Of a stretch of 23,468 nucleotides of DNA, positions 12,583 to 20,487 are shown piece after piece; positions within the stretch are counted from its first letter, which is position 1; each line of letters begins with the position of its first letter. Under the pieces are notes generated by a model that did no database searches, had not been told where the DNA came from, and saw only the letters and a list, made by a program, of their open reading frames with translations. Source of the stretch: a virus; IMG/VR virus record IMGVR_UViG_3300009449_000034, positions 1 through 23,468 of that record; one strand, 5' to 3'. The position numbers and the translations under genes are program-made.

Positions 12583-12989
12583 ACGCAGGTAATCGACTAT
12601 GGGATCTCACCACTTCCGCATTTAGCGCCCTTCCGAACGGCGACGTGCATTTCATGATGTTCTTCGATCACTTGGGGCAGTTGAGCGCCGACGGCACTTT
12701 CAGCAACTCATCAGAGACCGTGCTGACTACATATGTTGGTCTCGCTGAGCACACTTTCAATTCCTCTAACTTCTCCGCAGCCGGTAATGAGTTCACTAAC
12801 ACGGTAGAGATACGTATGCCAACCTGGGTTACTGGACGTTCCTTCGGATCATATGCCATTGTGGACACCGAGGCCCTCACTGCGGACAACGCCGTGATCC
12901 TTTTCTGGAACCTGCCCTCCCCTATGTATGTGCCTTCTTTCGACACTATCGTAATCGAGTCCGGGGCTTTGAAGTTCAACCTCATCTAG
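12579..12989 (+). CDS. Unknown small virion-type protein
   Basis: A 136-aa protein starting at an ATG that overlaps the previous stop (ATGA). It is beta-rich, with many Ser, Thr, Asn and Phe residues and no charged helices. The ending (FDTIVIESGALKFNLI) resembles the terminal strand of fibre or jelly-roll-like phage domains. It is co-translated with the toroid-like protein, so the two may act together, for example as an enzyme and its virion attachment partner. Function is unknown. Confidence 0.55.
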   Translation: MNAGNRLWDLTTSAFSALPNGDVHFMMFFDHLGQLSADGTFSNSSETVLTTYVGLAEHTFNSSNFSAAGNEFTNTVEIRMPTWVTGRSFGSYAIVDTEALTADNAVILFWNLPSPMYVPSFDTIVIESGALKFNLI

Positions 12990-12998
12990 GAGCACCTA

Positions 12999-13661
12999 AT
13001 GGCTGACGTGATTGTACCAGTATCCTCCGAAAGAGGAGTGGCCTCTGCGGTGCTCGAAGGCATGACCCGATACATGCCCAACGCTAATGCTTTTGACGGG
13101 TTCACGGCCTCCCCCGCACGTAACTTCCCCGACAACCCGCACACATGGGGTGGGGTCGCAGCGATAGGGTTTAGTTATATCTTATGGGGTCCGGCATATG
13201 GGCTCCCATCCTTTGCGAGCGCGGAAACCTTCTATGCTCAGATAAAGCCTGTTGTTGGGCAGACGTGGGCTGGGCGGGTTAAGGTCAGTGGCGGACCTTT
13301 TGGCTTTTTATCTTCGGGATCTGCTGCATGGAGCGAACCCAGTACCTCCTCAACAGGTGAATGGGGCTACACTAGACTAGACAAATCCGCCATGAACACA
13401 ACGGAGCTAGCTTCTGCTTTCGTATCAATAGCACCCATACCTGACTTCTCCTTCGGCGAGACGCTCCCCCTGATCTCTGGCATGTACGCCTACGACGAGT
13501 CCATCGAGGTCCTGACCATCAGGGTTCCCGAGACATACAGGTCCTCCTTGACCGGCACCCAAATTACTACCGCGACCCTGACAGGCACTAAGAGCACCAC
13601 CGCGACCCTGACCGGCACTAAGAGCACCACCGCGACCCTTACGGGTTCCGCAGGAGAATAA
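12999..13661 (+). CDS. Virion-type protein with C-terminal decapeptide repeats
   Basis: A 220-aa protein with SD AGGAG 6 nt before the ATG. Residues 1-180 are a beta-rich domain (many Gly, Ser, Trp, Phe). Residues 184-216 are tandem copies of the decapeptide TATLTGTKST, an extended threonine-rich tail coded by a 30-bp DNA repeat. Such low-complexity threonine-rich tails are common as linkers or spikes in virion proteins. The next gene, a BppU-like protein, begins 5 nt after the stop, and its SD is inside this gene's last codons. Confidence 0.6.
   Translation: MADVIVPVSSERGVASAVLEGMTRYMPNANAFDGFTASPARNFPDNPHTWGGVAAIGFSYILWGPAYGLPSFASAETFYAQIKPVVGQTWAGRVKVSGGPFGFLSSGSAAWSEPSTSSTGEWGYTRLDKSAMNTTELASAFVSIAPIPDFSFGETLPLISGMYAYDESIEVLTIRVPETYRSSLTGTQITTATLTGTKSTTATLTGTKSTTATLTGSAGE
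13546..13650 (+). repeat. 30-bp in-frame tandem repeat
   Basis: Units at 13569-13598 and 13599-13628 differ at one position (ACAGGCACT versus ACCGGCACT). A third, partial unit follows from 13629 and a diverged one precedes at about 13546. Near-identity of the two central copies indicates recent duplication. Confidence 0.85.
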
Positions 13662-13665
13662 CAAC

Positions 13666-14025
13666 ATGGCCTTAGGCACCCAGAACGACGCCACCCTACA
13701 CTCGGGCGACACTCTGACCCTTGAGGTCACAGTCAATGACTCAAGTGGGTCGGCTGTAGACCTCACCGCAGCCACATTCACTTGGGCGATGTCCAAGAAG
13801 AGCAGTTCAGCAGTTGCGCCTCGCGGGGCAGCACTGTTGACCAAGGCTCTGGCTTCGGGCGTCACCCTGATCGACGCAGCCACTGGCCGCATCGACATCA
13901 CGCTTGACCCAGCGGACACCGAGTCCCTCGCGGGCACTTACTATCATGAGCTTCAGATGACGGACACGGGCGTAGTGTCCACGGTTCTGTACGGCTCAGT
14001 AACCATCGTGAAGGATCTAGTTTAA
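13666..14025 (+). CDS. BppU-like Ig-fold virion protein
   Basis: A 119-aa protein with the recurrent pattern of the phage BppU N-terminal-like domain: GDTLTLEVTV near residue 14, DSSGSAVDLTAATFTWAM near 25, GVTLIDAATGRIDITLDPADTESLAGTYYHEL near 65-96 (quoted in part), and a final strand YGSVTIVKDLV. In other phages this fold serves in baseplates, fibres or head-fibre proteins. Its place before the head-tail connector suggests a neck or head-surface role. SD AGGAG is 8 nt upstream; the stop overlaps the next start (TAATG). Confidence 0.65.
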   Translation: MALGTQNDATLHSGDTLTLEVTVNDSSGSAVDLTAATFTWAMSKKSSSAVAPRGAALLTKALASGVTLIDAATGRIDITLDPADTESLAGTYYHELQMTDTGVVSTVLYGSVTIVKDLV

Positions 14026-14576
14026 TGCCTATCGCATCAGACCTCGTCGTTGAAAACGGCGCTGGCCTCTCAGCGGCCAACACCTACATCAATCTGGCCC
14101 CCGCCGCAACGTACCACGCACTCCGTGGTAACGAAATCTGGGCGGACGCGAGCGAGTCCGACCAAGTCGTCGCGCTGATTCGCGCGACGGACTACGTGGA
14201 GTCCCGCTGGACGTTCACAGGTACCCCACTCCTCACCACGCAGGCACTCAGCTTCCCCATGGCCGCGAAGTACCTGAACAACCGTGGCGCGGACGTAAGC
14301 TCGACGGTCCCAGCAGAGATCGCGGAAGCGACCGCTGAGTACGCTCTGGCAGTCCTTGGTACCGGTGCGGGGCTCGTGGACCTCTCCCCTGCCGTGGACC
14401 AGACCGAGCCCCACTCAGTCAACTACAAGCGCGAGAAGGTCGGCACCCTCGAAGAGGAGACCCGATTTGACACCGCTCGTGGAATCAAGATCACGCTGTC
14501 CTATCCGACGGCAGACAAGATCATACAGTCCTCTGGCTTCCTGGCTGGCGGGCGCTCAGGCAGCACCATCCGATAG
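14025..14576 (+). CDS. Head-tail adaptor (DnaT-like fold)
   Basis: A 183-aa protein. The N-terminal VENGAGLSAANTYINLAPA, then SDQVVALIRATDYVESRWTFTG near residue 45-65, then TTQALSFPMA near 70 match the family annotated as 'DnaT-like ssDNA binding' in phages, now understood as the head-tail adaptor that docks on the portal. The Q-A-L-x-(F/W)-P signature is intact. The start overlaps the stop of the BppU-like gene, so the genes are coupled. Following genes are head closure and tail terminator, the standard neck order. Confidence 0.78.
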   Translation: MPIASDLVVENGAGLSAANTYINLAPAATYHALRGNEIWADASESDQVVALIRATDYVESRWTFTGTPLLTTQALSFPMAAKYLNNRGADVSSTVPAEIAEATAEYALAVLGTGAGLVDLSPAVDQTEPHSVNYKREKVGTLEEETRFDTARGIKITLSYPTADKIIQSSGFLAGGRSGSTIR

Positions 14577-14585
14577 GAGGTCACC

Positions 14586-14975
14586 ATGGCGCTAATAGAT
14601 ACCGCAGTTGAGCTGATCAAAAAGAATGGCCGAACTGTTTCAATTCGGCGGTCCGTAACGACCGCAGGAGACCCTGCAAAGCCTTGGGGCGGCGCGGGCG
14701 ACACGACCGTGGATACCGACGAGTCAACGACCGCTGTGTTCTTCAATGAGAACGCGAAGGATCTTGAAGCGCGGCTGTCCGCAGTCAGCCGACTGGTTGT
14801 TTCTCCAGTAGAGCAGAGCAAAATACTAGTCTACGTCGCGGCACGGGACCTTGGCGTGGCCCCGACAATCGCGGACAAACTAGTGGACGGCTCTCGCGTA
14901 CTTGAGATCGAACAAGTCGAAACGGTACAACCCGGAAATCAGGCTATCCTGTACATCCTGAAGGTGGAGAACTGA
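14586..14975 (+). CDS. Head closure / neck protein
   Basis: A 129-aa protein with a perfect SD (TAGGAGGT, 6 nt spacing). It begins with a short helix then LIKKNGRTVSIRRS, and ends with beta strands VLEIEQVETVQPGNQAILYILKVEN. This is the size and pattern of phage head closure (stopper) proteins, which sit between the adaptor and the tail terminator and retain packaged DNA. Identification rests on pattern and gene order. Confidence 0.65.
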   Translation: MALIDTAVELIKKNGRTVSIRRSVTTAGDPAKPWGGAGDTTVDTDESTTAVFFNENAKDLEARLSAVSRLVVSPVEQSKILVYVAARDLGVAPTIADKLVDGSRVLEIEQVETVQPGNQAILYILKVEN

Positions 14976-14976
14976 T

Positions 14977-15387
14977 ATGTCAACACAGATGGGCGCAGTG
15001 GATGAGATGCTAACCTTAGTCAAGACGACTTGGGACGCTCAGGCTGGCGGCGCTCCGCTTTACTTCGATAATATGGACGCAGATCGTCCCGACGTGCCCA
15101 GCACATTCGGCCGAGCCATCGTTCGTCACTTCACCGGACGGCAGATCAGCCTTGGCGACCAGTCGCTCAAGCGACGATCCGGGGCGCTCTTCATCCAAAT
15201 ATTTATGCCTCAAGGCGGCGGACAGTACGAGATTCGTAACCTGTCTGACCAAATGATGTTTGCTCTTGAAGGTGCGGACAACAGCATCGTTCGATTGACA
15301 GACGTCCAGATAAACGAAATTGGCGCTGACGGAACCTACTTTCAGGTAAACGTAGTTGCTAACTTCTCATACGACCGCGTGTCGTAA
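14977..15387 (+). CDS. Tail terminator protein (DUF4128-like)
   Basis: A 136-aa protein. The pattern GRAIVRHFTGRQISLGD, then RRSGALFIQIFMPQGGG, then VNVVANFSYDRVS at the end matches tail terminators of siphoviruses (DUF4128 type). These form the ring that caps the tail tube and joins it to the head. It starts 1 nt after the head closure stop. An 11-A run begins in the stop codon and precedes the tail tube SD. Confidence 0.75.
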   Translation: MSTQMGAVDEMLTLVKTTWDAQAGGAPLYFDNMDADRPDVPSTFGRAIVRHFTGRQISLGDQSLKRRSGALFIQIFMPQGGGQYEIRNLSDQMMFALEGADNSIVRLTDVQINEIGADGTYFQVNVVANFSYDRVS

Positions 15388-15407
15388 AAAAAAAAAGGAA
15401 CTATTTA

Positions 15408-16595
15408 ATGTCTGATACCAATCGCGTGGGTCTTCGATATATCAAAGAGGCCGCAGGTACACCCGGCACTACCCCATCCACGGGGCAGCTTGTGGCTATC
15501 CCGTTCACCGGCTCGTCTGACCTCGGCTTTACCCCCGAGACGACCACCTCAAGCATCATCCGATCTGACCGAGAGATCAGTGACCTCGTCCTCGTGAACG
15601 CCTCGGTCGGCGGCGGGTTCGACACCGAGCTGATCGCGGGCAATGCTCTTGACAACCTGTTGGATGGGGTCTTGTTCTCCGGTACGACCCTGGCCAGCCA
15701 GACCGCTTCGGTGAAAGTAAACAGCGGCTCAGTAACCTTCACGGACGTCGCTGGCGGAACCACTCTCGCAGGTACCGGCATTACCAGTGGGGTCACTGTT
15801 GGTGGCGTCGTTAAGGTTGAAAATGCAACTGAGACAGTCATCGCGCCGGTTACCGGTGTAACGGGATCAACGTCGATCACGATCTCCGCCTCGACGACCT
15901 CTGCTGGCGCAACCAGTGGAACCACGGTCACCCTGCTCCCGTCGATCAGCAATGGCACGACACAGTCCTCGTACACCATGGAGCGGACGTACCGCACCGA
16001 CGAAGGCTCCGATGAGTTCTATGAGTATCTTCGTGGCATGGTCCCTGGCACGTTCAGCATGTCAGCTTCGGCGTCCTCAATCGTTGAAGCCTCGTTCGGC
16101 TTCACCGGCAAGACCCAAAAGTTCGAGGCGCAGCTTGGTGGATCTCTGACCCGTCCCACCGCTGGAGCGTTCTCTGTGTACAATGCGGCGAGCAACGTGG
16201 CGACCATCGCCATTGGTGGCGAACCCATGGGCGACAACTTCGTCATGGAAGCGAGCATCGAAATCGAGAACAACCTCCGCGAGCGAAACGCTCTTGGTAC
16301 GTTGGGGGCGATCTCAATCGGCGCTGGCGAGTTCTCGGTCACCGGATCTCTTAACACTTATTTTAACAACTCCGACCTGATCGCTAAGGTCATCGACAAC
16401 TCTGAAACCAGTCTGACCTTGGCCTTCAACTCGGGCGACGAGAGCATCATGTTCTTCCTGCCAAGAGTTAAGTTCTCTGAGGGCACCCCGGACGTCTCTG
16501 GGAAAAATGAAGACGTGATGGCCTCGATCTCCTTTCAGGCCCTTCGCGACAATACGCTTCCAAATCATACTCTGACCATCGCGAAGACCACCTAG
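15408..16595 (+). CDS. Major tail tube protein
   Basis: A 395-aa protein that polymerises into the tail tube. The start RVGLRYIKEAAGTPGTTP, the SSIIRSDREISDLVLVNASVGGGFDTEL block near residues 47-75 (quoted in part), and the MERTYRTD then LRGMVPGTFSMSASASSIVEASFGFTG region follow the pattern of long-tailed phage tube proteins. Residues about 95-180 form a Gly/Thr/Val-rich inserted beta domain (GVTVGGVVKV within it), as in relatives. SD is AAGGAA. It is the first of the tail morphogenesis genes; hairpins lie downstream. Confidence 0.82.
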   Translation: MSDTNRVGLRYIKEAAGTPGTTPSTGQLVAIPFTGSSDLGFTPETTTSSIIRSDREISDLVLVNASVGGGFDTELIAGNALDNLLDGVLFSGTTLASQTASVKVNSGSVTFTDVAGGTTLAGTGITSGVTVGGVVKVENATETVIAPVTGVTGSTSITISASTTSAGATSGTTVTLLPSISNGTTQSSYTMERTYRTDEGSDEFYEYLRGMVPGTFSMSASASSIVEASFGFTGKTQKFEAQLGGSLTRPTAGAFSVYNAASNVATIAIGGEPMGDNFVMEASIEIENNLRERNALGTLGAISIGAGEFSVTGSLNTYFNNSDLIAKVIDNSETSLTLAFNSGDESIMFFLPRVKFSEGTPDVSGKNEDVMASISFQALRDNTLPNHTLTIAKTT

Positions 16596-16734
16596 GAACT
16601 TGGGGGCTGGGCTGCCAATACGGTCCAGCCTCTCCCTAGTTCATACCGAAGCTCCACTACACTTTAGGACCACATGTGTGGCCTAAGTTCGCCCGCACCA
16701 GCGGGCATAACCCCCTGAACAAAGGAACACATTC
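16596..16734 (+). promoter_or_regulatory. Intergenic region with three hairpins
   Basis: After the tube gene come GGCTGG/CCAGCC (16605-16630), AGG-CCAC/GTGG-CT around ATGT (16666-16684), and GCCCGC/GCGGGC around ACCA (16691-16706). None has a T run. The region separates the highly expressed tube protein from the chaperone and probably lowers or processes the downstream message. A CTAAGTTC at about 16683 is a poor relative of the promoter box. Confidence 0.5.
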
Positions 16735-17148
16735 ATGTCACTGTATACACTTTTTGAAACAAATGAGGACGCTGAACTCGACGGCTTCGAGCTGATCCTG
16801 TTCGACAATGAGGTGGAGATCAAATTCACCTTGGCCCGTGCCGGTGGGTCGAACAAGAAGTTTGCGAACCGCTTGCAGGCACTTCTCCGACCTTATGAGC
16901 GCTCGATAAAAGCGGGCACCATGAGCGATGACAAGGCCGAGGATATTATGTGTCAGACAATAGCCGAGACGGTCATTCTGTCCTGGGCTAACGTCAACGA
17001 CCGTGATGGCAAGGCACTGCCCTTCAGTGTCCCCGCAGCCAAGCAACTGCTGCTTGATCTCCCTGAGCTTCGGACCGTGATTCTTGAAGAGGCCCAGAAG
17101 GCTGTGAATTTCGTAGCGGAAGAGGTCGAACAGAACTCAAAAAACTAA
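16735..17148 (+). CDS. Tail assembly chaperone, short form (gpG-like)
   Basis: A 137-aa protein that, with its frameshifted long form, keeps the tape measure soluble and recruits tail tube subunits. Pattern: KFTLARAGGSNKKFANRLQALLRPYE near residues 30-56 (quoted in part), ILSWANVNDRDGKALPFSVPAAKQLL near 82-107, and AVNFVAEEVEQNSKN at the end, typical of siphovirus tail chaperones. The last sense codons are TCA AAA AAC before TAA and include a -1 slippery heptamer. SD AAAGGAA lies about 9 nt upstream. Confidence 0.85.
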   Translation: MSLYTLFETNEDAELDGFELILFDNEVEIKFTLARAGGSNKKFANRLQALLRPYERSIKAGTMSDDKAEDIMCQTIAETVILSWANVNDRDGKALPFSVPAAKQLLLDLPELRTVILEEAQKAVNFVAEEVEQNSKN

Positions 17149-17543
17149 GGGAGTATATCCGCTGGTCCCTGGAATGGGGCGAAAGGGCGTCGGCCCTCCT
17201 GAAGGCCGCAGCCGATGCGGGTGTACCTCCTCCCAAAAGCGCAGTCCCTCCTGACTTACCTGAGCATCTAGGTAAGTTCATTCAGGAGTTTTGGGTCCTA
17301 ACAACATGCAGACAGTACACGATGTCTGGTCCTGGGCCTATCCCTTGGACCGCCATTGACCAATACGCGGAGCGACATGCATATACACAGGACGTACTCC
17401 TCTATGAGGACTTCATAGCCTACGTCACCGCGATAGACCTAGAGTATCTCGCAGTGATAAACGAGGAGACGCAAAGGAAACAACAAGAGGCAGAGAGCAA
17501 GGGCAAGGCGCAAGCCAAGCAGCCCAAACGGTCCAACTGGTAA
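16735..17543 (+). CDS. Tail assembly chaperone, -1 frameshift form (gpGT-like)
   Basis: Reading join(16735..17145,17145..17543) gives 269 aa: the 137-aa short form plus 132 aa from the -1 frame. The -1 frame is open from the slippery site to 17543 with no stop. It contains the pattern of chaperone T domains: LGKFIQEFWVLTTCRQY, then GPIPWTAIDQYAERHAYTQD, then FIAYVTAIDLEYL, ending in a lysine- and glutamine-rich tail. An ATG at 17322 inside this frame is not needed and would cut the T domain, so the frameshift product is preferred. The pair before the tape measure gene is a hallmark of long-tailed phages. Confidence 0.88.
17139..17145 (+). promoter_or_regulatory. -1 ribosomal frameshift site A AAA AAC
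   Basis: In the zero frame the codons read TCA AAA AAC TAA, a canonical X XXY YYZ heptamer immediately before the stop. A short stem AGGGA/TCCCT (17148-17152 with 17166-17170) begins 2 nt after the heptamer, and AGGGC/GCCCT (17184-17197) lies further down. Confidence 0.88.
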
Positions 17544-17587
17544 CTTGCTGAAAACTGGCGTGGCCAGCAGGAAACTTGCGATCCAAC

Positions 17588-17621
17588 GGGCGGGCCTTAT
17601 CACAAGGCCCGCCCTTTTCTT
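17588..17621 (+). terminator. Intrinsic terminator after the chaperone
   Basis: GGGCGGGCCTT (17588-17598) and AAGGCCCGCCC (17604-17614) form a perfect 11-bp stem with a 5-nt loop, followed by TTTTCTT. A smaller hairpin CTGGC/GCCAG around GTG lies just upstream (17555-17567). It would reduce transcription of the tape measure relative to the chaperone and tube. Confidence 0.85.
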
Positions 17622-17636
17622 ACCGGAGCGTAGAAT

Positions 17637-18092
17637 ATGAGAATGAAATCAAACTTCAAGCTAGCTGCCTCAGAGATGCAAAAACTCACTGACAGGATTG
17701 ACAACAATCTAAAACTTATTGTACGTGATGTGTCCGCTGAGGTCTATGGGGAACTCACACAAGACCCACGCTCCCTTGGAGCGGGCACTGGAACTCCGCG
17801 TGATACCCGACGCGCAACCAATGGGTGGAACATATCTCAGAACGGACCGAACTATGATGACCCTGGGGAGGGCCAATATGGCGAACCTCCTGGGGCCCGA
17901 GAAGAGGCCCGTACTCAGATACGCAGAGGCGCCACGAACGCGAGTATCGCGAATGGTGTACCATACATCGCAACCCTAGACAACGGCACCTCGACGCAAG
18001 CACCCGCTGGATTCGTTCAGCGTGCTGTGAACCGAGCCGTCAACTGGCTTATAGGTTTCGACGTTCTAGACAAAAACTACGAGAAACGCTAA
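17637..18092 (+). CDS. Tail completion protein (HK97 gp10-like)
   Basis: A 151-aa protein. The key block GVPYIATLDNGTSTQAPAGFV near residues 107-127 (quoted in part), followed by a helix QRAVNRAVNWLI, matches the HK97 gp10-like tail completion/neck family ('lpYa..le.G.s.qap.Gmv'). These proteins normally lie between head closure and tail terminator. Here the gene sits between the chaperone and the tape measure, after a terminator. SD CGGAG is 7-8 nt before the first ATG; a second ATG two codons later is also possible. Confidence 0.72.
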   Translation: MRMKSNFKLAASEMQKLTDRIDNNLKLIVRDVSAEVYGELTQDPRSLGAGTGTPRDTRRATNGWNISQNGPNYDDPGEGQYGEPPGAREEARTQIRRGATNASIANGVPYIATLDNGTSTQAPAGFVQRAVNRAVNWLIGFDVLDKNYEKR

Positions 18093-18101
18093 GGGGACAC
18101 G

Positions 18102-20432
18102 ATGGCAACCCAGAACATTAACATCAACGTAAATGCACGAGGTATCCGGCAGACCACTCGCCAGATGACCGGACTCGGAAGGTCCATGGATCGCGCTGGA
18201 CTGTCCGCTGGCCAAGCTAGTATTGCTCTGGCGGCGGTAGGCGCGGTTGCCATAGGCACATCGCGCAAGCTCGTCAGGTCCGCAGATGCGTTCACGAACC
18301 TAACCAATCAGACGAAGGTCTTCGCTAAGAGTTCCGGGTCTGCGTCATTCAAGATGCAGGACACGATCAACATCGCTCGCAAGATGAACTCCTCGTTGAC
18401 TGAAGTCGGTCAGGTGTACCAGCGAATCTCGATGGTGCAATCGGGAGCCGGATTTGGTGACGAGACCGCATCTAAGATGGTCGAAAACTTGACCAAGGCC
18501 GTTAGGCTCTCCGGTGCTACCGCACAGGAAGCCGAAGGCGCACTTCGGCAGTTCTCGCAGGGCCTAGCCGCTAACCGCTTGTCCGGGCAGGAACTCAACT
18601 CGGTCCTAGAGCAGACACCCATGATTGCTCAAGTACTGGCCGAGGGCATGGATAAGCCTGTCGGCGCTTTGCGCCAGCTAGGAAAAGACGGCAAGATCAC
18701 GACGGACGTTCTTGTCGGAATCTTTGGCGGTTCGATCGACAGCTTGAATGAGAAGTTCAAGAAGTTCTCTTTCACTATTGAGGCGCAGATGGTATCCGTG
18801 AACCGAGAACTTACTTTGTTCGCGGGCATGATGATGCACGCCGCCGGAACCGCTGAAGGGCTGGGTGGGGCGATAGACAAGTTCATCACAAAGCCCCTGA
18901 TTGAGATGAACGGGATCATCAAAGAGGGCGGACCTGAAGCTGGCAAAATCATGGACAACGTCGAGGCCGCGATGGTCGGGGCTGCCGCTGGTGTAGCGAT
19001 ACTCGCTGCCGCAGTAGTGGGTCTGACCATAGTCTCGTTTCCGCTTACCTCCGCGTTCATGGGGATCGTCGGAGTGATCTCCCTTATCGTTGCGGGCATA
19101 TACCGGTTCCGCAACTCGACAATAGAGGTGTTTGGGTCACAGATCAGTTTGATGGACGTACTCGTTGGGTACTGGAATCTGTACAAACTCGTTGCGAAGA
19201 CTGCGTTCGAGGCTGTCGTCAATTATGCAAACTGGGCATTCAGCAAGCTCAAGTTCGCGGCAAAGATGATCGCCATGAGCATTGGTCCCATATTCGACGC
19301 CACAGTAAGCGGCATCAAGCGGGCTTTCAACGGCACATTGGACTTCCTGTCCGCGATCCTGAACAAGATGACGAAGGTCTCTAAATTTGTCAAGACCCTA
19401 CAGGAAGCGGACATGGGCCAACTCGTAAGTGGGGACTTCCTCAAAGGGGCATGGGCGAACGCAGAGGAGGGTTCGGTAGACTTCGCACAATCCTTCGCAG
19501 ATCAACTTAAAAAGGGCGTCGAAGGTGCGGGCAATCTGATCGAGGGGTTCGTAGCTCCCGCCCTAGAGACCGCCATGGAAGTCGTCGTAGATGTAATGGC
19601 AGAAGCTAAGCGTCTCGCAGAAAGCGCCGCTGAGATTGTAAGTCGCCAGCACGACGAGCCCGATCCGTCTTCCCCCGACCCACTAAGCGGTGGCTCCGAT
19701 CCCTTCAGTCGGGGCGAAATCCTGCCCCCGACTGAAGCCGCTGACCGCACCTTGGAAGAGATACAAGCCGCAGGGTTCATGAACCCCACGGAGCTATTCG
19801 ATTCCCTGAAGGGGGGCCTAGACGACGCGAAGGCACACATCTTCGAGTTTGCCACCAGCACACGGGCGACCATCGGAGAAGGTCTCGCTGGCGCATTTGA
19901 TCTCGTCACGGACTCCATCGTCGAAATGGCAACCACTGGCGAAGTTAGCTTCAAGAAGTTTGCAAGGGCCATGCTCAAGATGATCCAGGAGATCATCGTC
20001 AAACTTCTCATCCAACTCGCAATCCAGATGGCCATCAAGGCACTGGGCGGCGGCGCCGTTGCCTCCCCAACGACCGGCCCTTCCGCAATGGCGGGCGGCG
20101 GCACGGCTGGCGGCATGGGCGGCGCAAGTGGCTTCGGTGACCTACTGGGCGGCGGCGGCGGAATGTCCTTCGTAGCAGGCGGCGGTCGCGTAAGCGGCGG
20201 CCATCCCGTACTCGTCGGCGAGCGCGGACCGGAACTCTTTGTTCCCCCGCAGTCTGGTTCCATAAAGAACAACACGACCACGCAGGGCATGATGCAGCAA
20301 CAGCCCCCGCAGGTCACAATTGTAAATGTGGACTCTGCGGAGAACACGCTCAACGCCCTCGGAAGTGAAGAGGGTGAGACTATGATCATGAACGTAATTC
20401 AGCGCAACCCAGAGATTCTTAGGTCTCTGTAA
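18102..20432 (+). CDS. Tail tape measure protein
   Basis: A 776-aa protein that sets tail length; at about 1.5 angstrom per residue it predicts a tail near 115 nm (inference). Residues about 50-240 are the conserved tape-measure N-terminal domain, with ANRLSGQELNSVLEQTPMIAQ and the following GALRQLGKDGKIT. Two hydrophobic segments at about 292-314 and 316-335 can form a membrane hairpin for DNA entry. The lambda-type C-terminal part follows (GEVSFKKFARAMLKMI, about residue 615), then a glycine-rich stretch and the signature HPVLVGERGPELFVPP at 701-716. SD AAGGGGAC is 5 nt upstream. All expected parts are present. Confidence 0.93.
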   Translation: MATQNININVNARGIRQTTRQMTGLGRSMDRAGLSAGQASIALAAVGAVAIGTSRKLVRSADAFTNLTNQTKVFAKSSGSASFKMQDTINIARKMNSSLTEVGQVYQRISMVQSGAGFGDETASKMVENLTKAVRLSGATAQEAEGALRQFSQGLAANRLSGQELNSVLEQTPMIAQVLAEGMDKPVGALRQLGKDGKITTDVLVGIFGGSIDSLNEKFKKFSFTIEAQMVSVNRELTLFAGMMMHAAGTAEGLGGAIDKFITKPLIEMNGIIKEGGPEAGKIMDNVEAAMVGAAAGVAILAAAVVGLTIVSFPLTSAFMGIVGVISLIVAGIYRFRNSTIEVFGSQISLMDVLVGYWNLYKLVAKTAFEAVVNYANWAFSKLKFAAKMIAMSIGPIFDATVSGIKRAFNGTLDFLSAILNKMTKVSKFVKTLQEADMGQLVSGDFLKGAWANAEEGSVDFAQSFADQLKKGVEGAGNLIEGFVAPALETAMEVVVDVMAEAKRLAESAAEIVSRQHDEPDPSSPDPLSGGSDPFSRGEILPPTEAADRTLEEIQAAGFMNPTELFDSLKGGLDDAKAHIFEFATSTRATIGEGLAGAFDLVTDSIVEMATTGEVSFKKFARAMLKMIQEIIVKLLIQLAIQMAIKALGGGAVASPTTGPSAMAGGGTAGGMGGASGFGDLLGGGGGMSFVAGGGRVSGGHPVLVGERGPELFVPPQSGSIKNNTTTQGMMQQQPPQVTIVNVDSAENTLNALGSEEGETMIMNVIQRNPEILRSL

Positions 20433-20442
20433 TTCCAACTCT

Positions 20443-20470
20443 AGGCCCCGGCGTACCTGCCGGGGCCTTT
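20443..20470 (+). terminator. Hairpin terminator after the tape measure
   Basis: AGGCCCCGGC (20443-20452) and GCCGGGGCCT (20459-20468) form a perfect 10-bp stem around GTACCT, followed by TT then C. The T tract is short, so it is probably partial. It lies 10 nt after the tape measure stop. Confidence 0.65.
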
Positions 20471-20487
20471 CCCCCCGGAGACCGATC

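Noticed and set aside
15386-15396. Run of 11 A as a slippage site fusing tail terminator and tail tube
   Set aside because: The run begins within the stop codon TAA, so polymerase or ribosome slippage on it occurs after the stop has been reached; the tube has its own SD and ATG.
16683-16715. CTAAGTTC before the chaperone as another promoter copy
   Set aside because: Box mismatched at two positions and the downstream GGCATAAC is a poor match that overlaps a hairpin.
17322-17543. Independent 73-aa gene
   Set aside because: It lacks an SD, and its frame continues upstream to the slippery site with conserved chaperone sequence; it is the end of the frameshift product.
19502-20389. 295-codon reverse-strand frame opposite the tape measure
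   Set aside because: Shadow of the tape measure gene; Pro/Ser-rich composition results from its glycine- and alanine-rich codons.
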